A stretch of 32,916 bases of DNA, from positions 1 to 32,916 of the forward strand of contig DYSN01000035.1 of NCBI GenBank assembly GCA_020718205.1. The letters run 5' to 3'. Below, piece after piece: positions 16,757 to 25,786 of the stretch. The notes beneath the pieces were generated by a model. The model ran no database searches. It worked only from the letters and a program-made list of their open reading frames with translations, and was not told the DNA's origin. Source of the DNA: Draconibacterium orientale (GTDB lineage Bacteria > Bacteroidota > Bacteroidia > Bacteroidales > UBA12170). The number at the start of each line of letters is the position of its first letter. Position 1 is the first letter of the stretch. Made by a program: the position numbers and the translations under genes.

Positions 16757-17641
16757 ATGAAAGAAAATCATAAATCAGGTTTTGTCAATATCATTGGTAA
16801 TCCGAATGTGGGCAAATCCACTTTAATGAATGCCCTGGTGGGGGAGAAACTAAGTATAATCACTTCCAAAGCTCAAACCACCCGTCACAGAATCATGGGG
16901 ATAGTTAATGGCGACGATTTTCAGATAGTGTATTCCGATACTCCGGGGGTCATGAAACCCCACTACAAGCTGCAGGAAACCATGATGAATTTTGTGGAGA
17001 CAGCCATGATTGATGCCGACATATTTCTATATGTTGTTGAAGGCACAGCTGCCCTTAAAAATGAAGAAATCACCAAAGAGCTGGCCCGAACCGAAGTTAA
17101 ACTCATTATTGTGCTGAATAAAATTGACCTGAGCAATCAGGATAAGGTGATGGAAATGATAAACCATTGGTCCACAGAGTTTCCTAAGGCGGAAGTAATT
17201 CCGGTATCTGCCACCGAAAAATTCAATATAGAACGTGTTTTCAACAGTATTATCGACCATTTGCCCTTTTCTCCCCCCTATTACGATAAAGAGGAACTCA
17301 CTGATAAATCACAGCGATTCTTTGTTGGAGAAATTGTGCGCGAAAAAATATTGCTGAATTATCAGAAAGAGGTTCCTTATTCAACTGAAATCGAAGTCGA
17401 GACTTTTGAAGAAACAGAGCTTTTAATAAAAACCAGCTGCGTTATTTATGTGTCAAGAGCCAGCCAAAAAGGAATCCTTATTGGTCATGAGGGTAAAATG
17501 CTGAAAAAGGTGGGCACCGAAGCCCGAAAAGATATGGAGGCATTTTTTGGTAAGAAAATATTTATTCAATTGTTCGTAAAGGTGAAAAAAGACTGGCGCG
17601 ATAACGAGCTCGACTTAAAACAGTTTGGATATATCCACTAA
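16757..17641 (+). CDS. era: GTPase Era
   Basis: Essential GTPase for 30S subunit assembly that binds the 3' end of 16S rRNA. G-domain motifs are all present: G1 GNPNVGKST (from residue 14), G2 TTRHRI, G3 DTPGV, G4 NKID (121-124) and G5 SAT (151-153). The C-terminal KH domain follows with YSTEIEVETFEE and LIGHEGKMLKKVG (241-253), and the end LKQFGY is typical. Length (294 aa) is normal. It is the third gene after the TPR sensor kinase. Confidence 0.96.
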   Translation: MKENHKSGFVNIIGNPNVGKSTLMNALVGEKLSIITSKAQTTRHRIMGIVNGDDFQIVYSDTPGVMKPHYKLQETMMNFVETAMIDADIFLYVVEGTAALKNEEITKELARTEVKLIIVLNKIDLSNQDKVMEMINHWSTEFPKAEVIPVSATEKFNIERVFNSIIDHLPFSPPYYDKEELTDKSQRFFVGEIVREKILLNYQKEVPYSTEIEVETFEETELLIKTSCVIYVSRASQKGILIGHEGKMLKKVGTEARKDMEAFFGKKIFIQLFVKVKKDWRDNELDLKQFGYIH

Positions 17642-17679
17642 TCAATAATTAATCAAATAGTTAAGGTTGTAGTCCGGAA

Positions 17680-19986
17680 CTATCTGCTGCCTCTGGTGTG
17701 ATATTTATTCAAAGCCTCCTCAATATTTTCGGAATTATACGGTTTGCTCAAGAAATGCTGCATTCCAATATCCTGACATTTTTGCTTGTCTTCTTTCATG
17801 GCATTGGCGGTCATGGCAGTGATAAATATCTGATGATTCATTAATTTAGCCAGCTCGAATATTTTTTTAGTAGCTGTTAATCCATCCATTACAGGCATTT
17901 GCAAATCCATAAAAATCATATCATACTGGTTTTTCTCGTATAACTCCACTGCTTCCAGACCATTATTGGCAATATCCACAGCAAAACCAAATTTATGAAA
18001 CATGGCTTTAGCCACCTTTTGATTGATGATATTGTCTTCGGCAATGAGGATTTTAACGTTTTTCCCGGGCATTTCGAGGGTTTCGGAATCGAGGATGTTT
18101 TGAATTGGCTCTGAGCCGGTTTTTACAGGGAGCTCAAACCAAAACCGGGAGCCGCGAAGCAGTTCGCTTGTAACCCCTATCTGGCCGCCCATGAGTTCCA
18201 CAAGTTCCTTGGAGATGGTTAGTCCCAGACCCGTGCCGCCATAGGTTCGGGTGATGGACGAGTCGGATTGGGCAAATGCGCCAAAAATACTGTGAAGCCT
18301 GTCTTTGGATATGCCAATCCCGGTGTCTATTACCTCAACACGAATTAGTTGCAATTCGGCGGAAAAGTTGATGGCAATATGAACAGAGCCATCATCTGTA
18401 AATTTAATGGCATTGGAAACCAGATTGATGAAAACCTGTTTTATTCGCATACTATCGGCAATGACGAAACGGGGAACAAGATGGTCAATTTCCAAAGTAA
18501 GCTGAATGCCTTTTTCCTCCGCTTTCAGTTGTAATACCTTGAGATTGTTGAGTATTTCGGAAATGAAATCGAAATTGTGATAGTCGAGTTGAATCAGCCC
18601 GGCTTCAATTTTCGAGAAATCGAGAATATCGTTGATAATAGAAGCCAGATTGGTACTCGAAACCTGAATTACATCGAGAAAATCTTTTTGCTTCTCGTTC
18701 AGGGTTGTTTTTTGCAAGAGACTCAGCATGCCAATAATACCGTTGAGCGGGGTTCGGATTTCGTGACTCATGCTGGCTAAAAATTTCGATTTTTCCTGGG
18801 TTGCCATCACCGCAGCTTCTTTAGCCTGAATGAGTTGCTTCTCTATTTCCTTCCGTTTGGTTATGTCGATAAAGGTTTCGAGAACCGCCTTTTTTCCATC
18901 AATTTCTATGATGGTAGCATTTTTAATCACATCTCTCGACTGACCAAGAAACGTATTGATGCTGAGCTCGTTGTAAATAATACTCTCGCTCCCGGTAACA
19001 AAGGGGCATATATTGGCATCCTGATTAATAAACAGTTGCTTGCAGGTTTGATCCAATATATTTTTTTCATGAGCTGCACCAAACAGATGAACCGCCTCCT
19101 TGTTCACCCGAATTACTTTATAATTATTGTCGAAAATGATAAAGCCCACCGGAATGGCATCGAGAATTTTCTCTATGGCCCATTGTTTTTTAAGCAATTC
19201 TTCCTTCACCTCGTTTCGGCTATCGACCATTTGTATGATTCTTCTAATAATAAAAACCAGGAAAACAAGGGTAGCTGCCGAGATGCCAAAGAGCCACAAT
19301 ATTTGAAAATAGTTGATGCTGGCAATATGTTCTTCTCGTTTTTTGCGGATGGTTTGATACTCCTGCTGTGAGTCGTAAAAAATACGATTGCTGTTCTCAA
19401 TGGCTCTTTGCAGATAGGTTTCAGCTTCTTTATATAGACCTTTTATTTGGTTTTCGTAGGTTTTGGAAAAACCGGTATCGGTAAAATGATTGATTTTATA
19501 TTGAGCTAAAAGCCTCGATAGCCGGTTTAATTCAATTATTTTGGGTGTAATATCAATGATTTCGATATTATAAGCCGATTTTTTCAGGGGTTCATAAAAA
19601 ATGGTGTCGGAGATATAGTTGCTGTTGTAGAAATTAACGGGCAGATTTTGAGCATAATACCCACCTTTGGAGAGTACTTGTAATATTTTATCTACTTCGG
19701 TAAGGTTTTTGTCAATTCGTTTATTGATAAAATAGACGGCTCTTTTATCCTGATTGATAATCATTTCGAGAAATCCGGATTTAACTTCGGTTATCCTGCT
19801 GTGTAGCGAAATGCCAAGCTCTTTTTTGGCCAGTAGGTTTTTGGTTTCGGATGTAAGTGTGTTCGATTGTCTTAGAATGTAAGAGTTAATTAGGTTATTG
19901 AGAAAAAAACCGCTGGCTGCAATAATAGTAAGCCAGAGAACTTTCTCAATAATAGGGTCTTTATGCAATAATCGGTTCAGTTTCAT
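17680..19986 (-). CDS. Hybrid sensor histidine kinase with PAS and receiver domains
   Basis: A 768-aa inner-membrane signalling protein. Two membrane segments (about 15-37 and 228-250) bracket a ~190-residue helical periplasmic sensor. A PAS domain (about 265-375), an HisKA domain with SHEIRTPLNG (His408), an HATPase with intact N-box (LVSNAIKF, Asn525), G1 (DTGIGI) and G2 (GGTGLGL), and a C-terminal receiver (about 644-765; Asp694 in MDLQMPVMDG, Lys748 in LSKPY) follow. All catalytic residues look intact. The PAS has two cysteines (Cys315, Cys327) in a C-x11-C-P-F pattern seen in some PAS proteins and possibly redox- or ligand-linked. There is no output domain, so a phosphotransfer partner elsewhere is expected. 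A TAAATTTG box lies at 20016-20009. The stop is 38 bases from convergent era. Confidence 0.9.
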   Translation of the reverse strand: MKLNRLLHKDPIIEKVLWLTIIAASGFFLNNLINSYILRQSNTLTSETKNLLAKKELGISLHSRITEVKSGFLEMIINQDKRAVYFINKRIDKNLTEVDKILQVLSKGGYYAQNLPVNFYNSNYISDTIFYEPLKKSAYNIEIIDITPKIIELNRLSRLLAQYKINHFTDTGFSKTYENQIKGLYKEAETYLQRAIENSNRIFYDSQQEYQTIRKKREEHIASINYFQILWLFGISAATLVFLVFIIRRIIQMVDSRNEVKEELLKKQWAIEKILDAIPVGFIIFDNNYKVIRVNKEAVHLFGAAHEKNILDQTCKQLFINQDANICPFVTGSESIIYNELSINTFLGQSRDVIKNATIIEIDGKKAVLETFIDITKRKEIEKQLIQAKEAAVMATQEKSKFLASMSHEIRTPLNGIIGMLSLLQKTTLNEKQKDFLDVIQVSSTNLASIINDILDFSKIEAGLIQLDYHNFDFISEILNNLKVLQLKAEEKGIQLTLEIDHLVPRFVIADSMRIKQVFINLVSNAIKFTDDGSVHIAINFSAELQLIRVEVIDTGIGISKDRLHSIFGAFAQSDSSITRTYGGTGLGLTISKELVELMGGQIGVTSELLRGSRFWFELPVKTGSEPIQNILDSETLEMPGKNVKILIAEDNIINQKVAKAMFHKFGFAVDIANNGLEAVELYEKNQYDMIFMDLQMPVMDGLTATKKIFELAKLMNHQIFITAMTANAMKEDKQKCQDIGMQHFLSKPYNSENIEEALNKYHTRGSR

Positions 19987-20008
19987 AATTCATTGGGAGT
20001 GGTCTAAT

Positions 20009-20016
20009 CAAATTTA
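20009..20016 (-). promoter_or_regulatory. Candidate -7 element for the hybrid kinase (TAAATTTG)
   Basis: Minus-strand TAAATTTG matches TAnnTTTG and lies 22 bases before the ATG at 19986. No TTG is seen at the expected -33 distance. Confidence 0.35.
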
Positions 20017-20134
20017 ATAAATCTTTTTGGATTTCTTATTGATGATGTCGTTATTTTTATTAAAATTGTATAGGTTCTTTATAAACATTGTCAACGTATA
20101 ATGAATTCTAATATGACTCACTAAACCAGATTAA

Positions 20135-21298
20135 ATGCGCATAGGAATTGAAGGCCAAAGGCTTTTTAGGAAAGAAAAACATGGAATGGACATTGTTGCC
20201 ATGGAGATTATTAAGGCGCTTCAATTAATTGATAGTGAGAATGAATATTTTATATTTGTTAAAGATGGCGAAGACGATGAATGGTTTGAACCTACGAAAA
20301 ATTTCCACATCATTCGGTTAAAGAAACATTCTTACCATATTTGGGAACAATTCATACTGCCCAATGCAGTCCACAAGCACAAGATTGATATTTTACATTG
20401 CACCAGCAATACCGCTCCCATGTTTGTGAATGTTCCATTGGTTCTTACGCTTCACGATATCATTTACCTTGAAAATTTCAAGTTCATTAGTTATAAATCT
20501 ACTGTTTATCAGTTAATTGGAAATTTTTACCGCCGCTGGGTTGTGCCCCGGATATTGAATACTTCCGAGATCATCGTTACGGTGAGCAATACCGAAAAAT
20601 CGACCATCATTCAAAAATATCCCGAACTGGCCGATAAGGTAAAGGTGGTTTATAATAGCTACGGAGAGTTTTTTAAATATCCCCCTTTGCAAAAGGAGAG
20701 TGAAATTATAGCCAAATATAATTTGCCTGAGAAGTATATTTTCTGCCTGGGGAATCAAAGCCCCAAGAAAAATTTGTCAAATATTTTAAAAGGATATTTT
20801 CTATATCTGGAAAAGGCCGAAGAAAAAATTCCCATGGTGTTGGCCGACCATTCACCGGGCGATATTTTTTTACTGCTCAACTCAGCCAGCTCCAAATACC
20901 GGCCTTACCTAAGATTCATTGGTTATGTGGGTAATAACGAAATTCCGATTATTTATAAAAACAGCGAATTGTTTTTGTATCCAAGTATACGCGAGTCGTT
21001 TGGCATTCCTTTACTCGAAGCCATGGCCATGAAAACACCTGTTTTAACATCAAATATTTCCTGTATGCCCGAAATTGCAGGCCGCTCGGCCTTTCTGGCC
21101 AATCCGTTCGATCCTCAATCAATCGCCAATGGAATCGAAGCACTTCTAACCAATCAAAAACTTCGCAATACATTGATAGAGCGTGGATTGCAAAGAATAA
21201 AAATTTTCAGCTGGGAAAACTCGGCCAAACAGATGATCGAAATTTATACCAACATTTTTCAGAGAAAATATACCGCGAAAAATAAAAAAGGGCACTAA
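20135..21298 (+). CDS. GT4-family glycosyltransferase (GT-B fold)
   Basis: A 387-aa cytoplasmic or membrane-associated retaining glycosyltransferase. The N-terminal half opens MRIGIEGQRLF with a glycine-rich acceptor-side loop and has ILHCTSNTAP and LTLHDIIY. The C-terminal half has the nucleotide-sugar site with FCLGNQSPKKN and the E-x7-E motif ESFGIPLLE (Glu287, Glu295), followed by PVLTSNISCMPEIAG. The sugar and acceptor are unknown, and roles in surface polysaccharide or lipid glycosylation are typical. It stands alone: a divergent kinase upstream and a convergent permease eight bases past its stop. Confidence 0.9.
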   Translation: MRIGIEGQRLFRKEKHGMDIVAMEIIKALQLIDSENEYFIFVKDGEDDEWFEPTKNFHIIRLKKHSYHIWEQFILPNAVHKHKIDILHCTSNTAPMFVNVPLVLTLHDIIYLENFKFISYKSTVYQLIGNFYRRWVVPRILNTSEIIVTVSNTEKSTIIQKYPELADKVKVVYNSYGEFFKYPPLQKESEIIAKYNLPEKYIFCLGNQSPKKNLSNILKGYFLYLEKAEEKIPMVLADHSPGDIFLLLNSASSKYRPYLRFIGYVGNNEIPIIYKNSELFLYPSIRESFGIPLLEAMAMKTPVLTSNISCMPEIAGRSAFLANPFDPQSIANGIEALLTNQKLRNTLIERGLQRIKIFSWENSAKQMIEIYTNIFQRKYTAKNKKGH

Positions 21299-21306
21299 TT
21301 TCCAGC

Positions 21307-22122
21307 CTAAAAAAGCGTAATCATTTTCTCAAATAAGGCGATTAGCAAGAAGGCAATAAAAATGCGGTTTGTGATTTCGGGTTTGATTTTTCTGGCCATA
21401 TAAACACCAAAGGGACTTCCTAAACCAATTCCGGCAACCATTGGAAAGATTGCAGCGGGTAAAATATATCCCCATTGAATCGAATCTACATGCTGATACG
21501 AAGGCTCGCTTTGCAGGTTTTGAATGCTGATAATCAGCGATGAAGCAAACATTATGGAAAGAGAAATGGTTTTGGCTTTCAGTTGGCTTTGATTGAATTT
21601 CATGCGTAGCAAAGGAATGATAATGGCACCTCCACCCAGCCCACTGGCCGCAGATATAAATCCGGTTAATGCACCACTAAAGAGCCCATTTTTATTGCCA
21701 ATTGGAGGATTGGTTGATTCGGTTTGAGAAAGAAATTTTCCTCCGGAAAAAATCTGGAGCAAGATATACAGAAGGATAAAAATAACTATAGAATTGAAAA
21801 TAGTTTTCGAAAACCACGGTGCATGAACCAGAAACACGGTGGTTAGAATAGAAACCAACACTGCAGCCAGAGCAATAATCAGCGTTTCCGTATAATACTT
21901 TTTAACATTCCTGAAATCGGCTATCATGGCGGCACCCGATGCAAATGTTATTCCCATCAAAGAGTTTGCAACCACAAAACCCGAAATTACTTCGGGTGGA
22001 AATCCCAGCCAGGCCAAAAAATGGGGAAAAAATAAAATATAAACAACGCCTCCGCCCAATCCCAGCATACCAGCAATGAGTCCGCCCACAATTCCAAGAA
22101 AAATCAACAGTGCATATAACAT
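21307..22122 (-). CDS. TauE/SafE (TSUP) family membrane permease
   Basis: A 271-aa polytopic membrane protein with about eight hydrophobic segments in two related halves. Each half carries the family's glycine signature, GMLGLGGGVVY near the N-terminus and ASGLGGGAIIIP in the middle. TSUP proteins export sulfite, sulfoacetate or other organosulfur anions. Nothing adjacent points to a substrate, so this stays a family-level call. The gene is monocistronic and converges on the GT4 gene with only eight bases between stops. Confidence 0.85.
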   Translation of the reverse strand: MLYALLIFLGIVGGLIAGMLGLGGGVVYILFFPHFLAWLGFPPEVISGFVVANSLMGITFASGAAMIADFRNVKKYYTETLIIALAAVLVSILTTVFLVHAPWFSKTIFNSIVIFILLYILLQIFSGGKFLSQTESTNPPIGNKNGLFSGALTGFISAASGLGGGAIIIPLLRMKFNQSQLKAKTISLSIMFASSLIISIQNLQSEPSYQHVDSIQWGYILPAAIFPMVAGIGLGSPFGVYMARKIKPEITNRIFIAFLLIALFEKMITLF

Positions 22123-22269
22123 GATTTTCGAATTCGATTCTTGCCAGTTTCCATTGAGAACAATGACAGGAAAAACCAGATTGCGGCAAAAATAAAAAAA
22201 CTAACAATTAATAATCTTTCTGAGAATCGAAAAGCGAATTTAAACTTATGGTAAAACTATTGAATAGAA

Positions 22270-22295
22270 TTGGAATGGATAGTTTATTATTTTTG
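22270..22295 (+). promoter_or_regulatory. Candidate promoter of the alpha-glucan operon
   Basis: TATTTTTG at 22288-22295 fits TAnnTTTG. A TTG at 22270-22272 sits 15 bases upstream, shorter than the usual ~19, so the -33 half is uncertain. The leader to the GH31 ATG would be about 50 bases. The rest of 22123-22351 shows no gene. Confidence 0.33.
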
Positions 22296-22351
22296 CAGTG
22301 TAACACTTTTATGAATAATATCGGTGTTTAACAACATAAAAAATTGACTCT

Positions 22352-25198
22352 ATGAATACCATTTATAGCCTATTCAGAGCAGCAACTATTGCTTGTTTTT
22401 TGCTTTTTAGCTTCTCGTTTCTACAGGCACAAATCACCACCAATCCGGCCAAACCTAAGTTTAACGAGCCCTTAGAGATTGTATTCGATGCAGGTAAAGG
22501 GAACAAAGCGCTTTACGGTTTCAAAGGCGATGTGTATTACCATGCAGGTTTAATTACTTCCAACTCTACTTCCAGCTCCGATTGGAAATATGTTAGAGGC
22601 GATTGGGGAAAGGCCGATGCCAATTTTAAACTCAAAAATCTGGGGGGCGATAAATACCAGTTGAATCTTAATTTGTGGGAAAAATTTAAAGTGGGAACAG
22701 ACATTAAAGTGTTCCAGCTTGCTTTGGTTTTTCGCGATGCCAAAGGCGAAATTGTGGCCAAAACCGACAATGAAACCGATTTTTTAGTTCCCCTCGATGG
22801 CTATATGCCTCCGGTGAAAGATGAAGACACATTAAAATATAAGGAACGCGGGTTTGTTCGTTATGAGTTGAAAGATGATGTTTTACACCTCACTACGACC
22901 CACGGCACCTATTGCTTTCAATACTATTCCACTGAAATACTAAAAGTTAGTTTTCTGCCCGAAAACAAACCCTTGCACGATACTTCAATCTCGGTAATTG
23001 CTCAACCACAATCTTTGGTTGCAGAAATTGACGAGAGTGCCTCATTTATTAAATGGCAAAACGGCTCTTTTATGCTGCAAATTCATAAAAACCCTCTTCA
23101 TATCAAGTATTTTTATGCCGATAGCCTTTTGCTTTCGGAAGAAATGGGATTTTTTGAGCGAAACGAGAATGTGGGAGTACGATACAATCTCTCGCCCGAC
23201 GAAGCCATTTATGGAACCGGCGAACGCGCTGTACCCATGAATCGCAGGGGCTTCCGGCTCGAACTTTACAACCGTCCCGATTATAATTATGGTCTCAATG
23301 CCCGCAATTTGAACTATAGCCTACCCATAATGCTCTCCAACCGCAAATACCTTCTTTTTATCGATAACCCCCAGAAAGGCTATTTGGATATTGGCGAAAA
23401 GGAAGAGAATGTTTTGGAGTTTGGTGCCATTGGGGGAGAAATGAAATATTTTGTGGTTGGGGGAAAAACCTTCGACGACATTTCAAAATCCTTCGCCGGA
23501 TTGGTTGGCAAACAGCCACTTCCGCCGCTCTGGGCTTTGGGAAATCTGCAATCGCGCATGGCTTACCGCACACAGGCCGAAGTGGAATCAATTGCCGCCG
23601 AAATGCTGAAAAAGGATTTTCCTATGGATGCCATCATCATCGATTTTTACTGGTTTGGCGATAGTATTTTGGGTTATTTGGGTCAGTTGAAGTGGTTTGA
23701 GAAAAATTGGCCCAACCCGCAGGCCATGATAAGCAATCTGAAAAGCAAGGGAATAAAAACTATTCTTATTACAGAGCCTTTTGTGGTCGATACTTCCTAT
23801 TGGTTCACTCATGGCGACACCAGCCAGCTCTTTGCCACCCGAAAAGAAGGGAAAACCTATATTTTGCAGGATTTTTATTTCGGTAGGGCTGCGCTCATGG
23901 ATATGTTTAAACCGGCCACCAAAGATTGGTTTTGGGAACAATACAAAAAGCAAATCGACATTGGAGTTGCTGGATGGTGGGGCGATTTGGGAGAACCCGA
24001 AACCCATGCTCAGGACATGTATCATGTGAATGGAAAAGCTTTTGAAGTACACAATATGTATGCCCACGAATGGGCGGGGATGTTGTATAAAAAATACGCT
24101 GAGTTTTATCCTAATGAGCGTCTGTTTCATTTAAACAGGTCGGGATCGGTGGGAACCCAGCGATACAGTATTTTTCCGTGGTCGGGCGATGTATCGCGCA
24201 GTTGGAGCGGGTTTCAGGCACAGCTTCCGCTCATGCTCAATATGAGTCTTTGCGGGCTGGGTTATATTTCGTCCGATTTGGGTGGTTTTGCCGCCGGCGA
24301 AAAAGACGAAGAGCTTTATACACGCTGGTTACAAATGGGTGTTTTTAATCCGGTTTTTCGGCCACATGGCTCGGGAATTCCTTCCGAACCCATCTTTTTC
24401 TCCGAAGAAACCCAGCGCATTGTCCGAAATAGCATCAAACTTCGTTACCGTTTGATGCCCTATATATATAATGCTGCTGCTGAAAATAGCATGACTGGCC
24501 GTCCCATTGTAAAACCACTATTCTATTATCATCCCGACGATGCCCGGTTTACAGAATACAGCGAGGCTTACTATTTTGGAGATCAAATGGTTGTGATGCC
24601 TGTTATTCAGCGAAAAGCTACCGGCAAGGAAATAAAATTACCTGAGGGAATGTGGTACGATTTCTATACCCGCGAAATGGTTGAAGGCCCTGCCACCATC
24701 AACAAAGAGTTGACGATGGAAAATATTCCGGTATTTGTAAAAGCGGGTAGTTTTATTCCCATGGTCAACGATTTTCAAACCACCGACAACTATCCCCACC
24801 AAAATCTTCAGATTCATTTTTATCCCCAAAAAATGGGCGAAAGTGCTCAATATTCCTTATTCGATGATGATGGGAAAGATGCAAAGAATTTAAAAACAGG
24901 AAATTATAGAATTACTAATTTTGAATCGAATCATTCCGATGAGGAGCTCACCATCAACATAAAAACACAAAATAACCATTATAAAGCTCCCCGGAACGAG
25001 TTTCTGGAGTGGCATATTTATGCGTTGGATAAATTTCCTGCAGCTTTAGAAGTTGACGGAGAGAAGATTCCGGTTTTTCATATCCTGAACAAACCTGCCA
25101 TCATGGGAATTGATGCCAAATACAATCCAACTAATAAAGAGCTCATCATCATCATGCCCAGAACTCAGGAAACCATGAGCATGAAAATTATCAAGTAA
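22352..25198 (+). CDS. Secreted GH31 alpha-glucosidase with N-terminal beta-sandwich module
   Basis: A 948-aa exported glycoside hydrolase that likely releases glucose from alpha-glucan ends. The signal peptide is cleaved near residue 27 (FLQAQ). Residues ~30-150 form an extra beta-rich module resembling starch-binding-type domains (YHAGLITSNSTSSSDWKYV). The GH31 N-terminal sandwich and barrel follow. The nucleophile is Asp545 in WWGDLGEPE and the acid/base Asp613 in WSGDVSRSW. The C-terminal part (VMPVIQ, GSFIPMV, SLFDDDG) matches the DUF5110-type region. GH31 also contains xylosidases and galactosidases, but the neighbouring GH13 favours alpha-glucan. It is first of a three-gene run with 35 bases to mgsA. 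Confidence 0.9.
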   Translation: MNTIYSLFRAATIACFLLFSFSFLQAQITTNPAKPKFNEPLEIVFDAGKGNKALYGFKGDVYYHAGLITSNSTSSSDWKYVRGDWGKADANFKLKNLGGDKYQLNLNLWEKFKVGTDIKVFQLALVFRDAKGEIVAKTDNETDFLVPLDGYMPPVKDEDTLKYKERGFVRYELKDDVLHLTTTHGTYCFQYYSTEILKVSFLPENKPLHDTSISVIAQPQSLVAEIDESASFIKWQNGSFMLQIHKNPLHIKYFYADSLLLSEEMGFFERNENVGVRYNLSPDEAIYGTGERAVPMNRRGFRLELYNRPDYNYGLNARNLNYSLPIMLSNRKYLLFIDNPQKGYLDIGEKEENVLEFGAIGGEMKYFVVGGKTFDDISKSFAGLVGKQPLPPLWALGNLQSRMAYRTQAEVESIAAEMLKKDFPMDAIIIDFYWFGDSILGYLGQLKWFEKNWPNPQAMISNLKSKGIKTILITEPFVVDTSYWFTHGDTSQLFATRKEGKTYILQDFYFGRAALMDMFKPATKDWFWEQYKKQIDIGVAGWWGDLGEPETHAQDMYHVNGKAFEVHNMYAHEWAGMLYKKYAEFYPNERLFHLNRSGSVGTQRYSIFPWSGDVSRSWSGFQAQLPLMLNMSLCGLGYISSDLGGFAAGEKDEELYTRWLQMGVFNPVFRPHGSGIPSEPIFFSEETQRIVRNSIKLRYRLMPYIYNAAAENSMTGRPIVKPLFYYHPDDARFTEYSEAYYFGDQMVVMPVIQRKATGKEIKLPEGMWYDFYTREMVEGPATINKELTMENIPVFVKAGSFIPMVNDFQTTDNYPHQNLQIHFYPQKMGESAQYSLFDDDGKDAKNLKTGNYRITNFESNHSDEELTINIKTQNNHYKAPRNEFLEWHIYALDKFPAALEVDGEKIPVFHILNKPAIMGIDAKYNPTNKELIIIMPRTQETMSMKIIK

Positions 25199-25233
25199 AA
25201 CCAAAAATAATATACAAACCCAAGAAAAGTACC

Positions 25234-25695
25234 ATGAAACAAAGAAAAAGCATAGCCCTTGTGGCTCACGATAACAGAAAAGCCGACCTCATTGAGTGGG
25301 TTCGGTTCAACAAGCTCAAATTGCGGCAGCATTATATTACCTGCACAGGAACCACTGGAAAATTAGTGGAAGACGAACTCAACGACAATGTTTTAGGGCA
25401 TCCGTTCGAAGTCATTCGGTTGCTATCGGGTCCGTTGGGCGGTGACCAGCAGTTGGGGGCTCTCATAGCAGAAGGAAAGATAGATATTGTTATTTTCTTC
25501 TGGGATCCCATGACTGCGCAACCCCACGATGTGGATGTAAAAGCCTTGCTCAGATTGACAGTATTGTATAATGTAGTCACTGCTTCGAACCGGTCCACAG
25601 CCGATTTTGTGATTAGCTCCCATATTTTTAATGAAAACTACGAAAGGAAATTAAAAGATTATTCTGTTTATTTGAACAGAAATGTAAAAACATAA
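25234..25695 (+). CDS. mgsA: Methylglyoxal synthase
   Basis: A cytosolic enzyme (153 aa) converting dihydroxyacetone phosphate to methylglyoxal and phosphate, a bypass that relieves sugar-phosphate build-up when phosphate is short. The match to the E. coli enzyme is clear: LSGPLGGDQQLGALIAEGKI with catalytic Asp71, FFWDP (Asp91), QPHDVDVKALLRL (His98, Asp101) and TADFVISS. It lies between two glucan hydrolase genes, 35 bases after GH31 and 91 before GH13. It probably belongs to the same transcript, which suggests overflow protection during rapid glucan use; that link is an inference. Confidence 0.95.
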   Translation: MKQRKSIALVAHDNRKADLIEWVRFNKLKLRQHYITCTGTTGKLVEDELNDNVLGHPFEVIRLLSGPLGGDQQLGALIAEGKIDIVIFFWDPMTAQPHDVDVKALLRLTVLYNVVTASNRSTADFVISSHIFNENYERKLKDYSVYLNRNVKT

Positions 25696-25786
25696 GACTT
25701 AAAGCGGGCATGTTCGTAATGATAAGAAGAATAGGAGTTTGTAATCCACATGCAGGTTATCTCCGGAAATAACTAAAAAATTTTTT

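Noticed and set aside
18835-19371. 178-codon open frame antisense to the hybrid kinase
   Set aside because: It lies within the PAS and linker coding region. The product has no recognisable motif.
20070-20100. Sigma70-like TTGACA / TACAAT pair on the minus strand upstream of the hybrid kinase
   Set aside because: The spacing of about 18 is acceptable for E. coli, but the Bacteroidota housekeeping sigma uses a different consensus. It is also far from the start, so the match is probably chance in AT-rich DNA.
23588-24130. 180-codon open frame antisense to the GH31 gene
   Set aside because: It overlaps the catalytic part of GH31, shows no domain, and is explained as a shadow frame.
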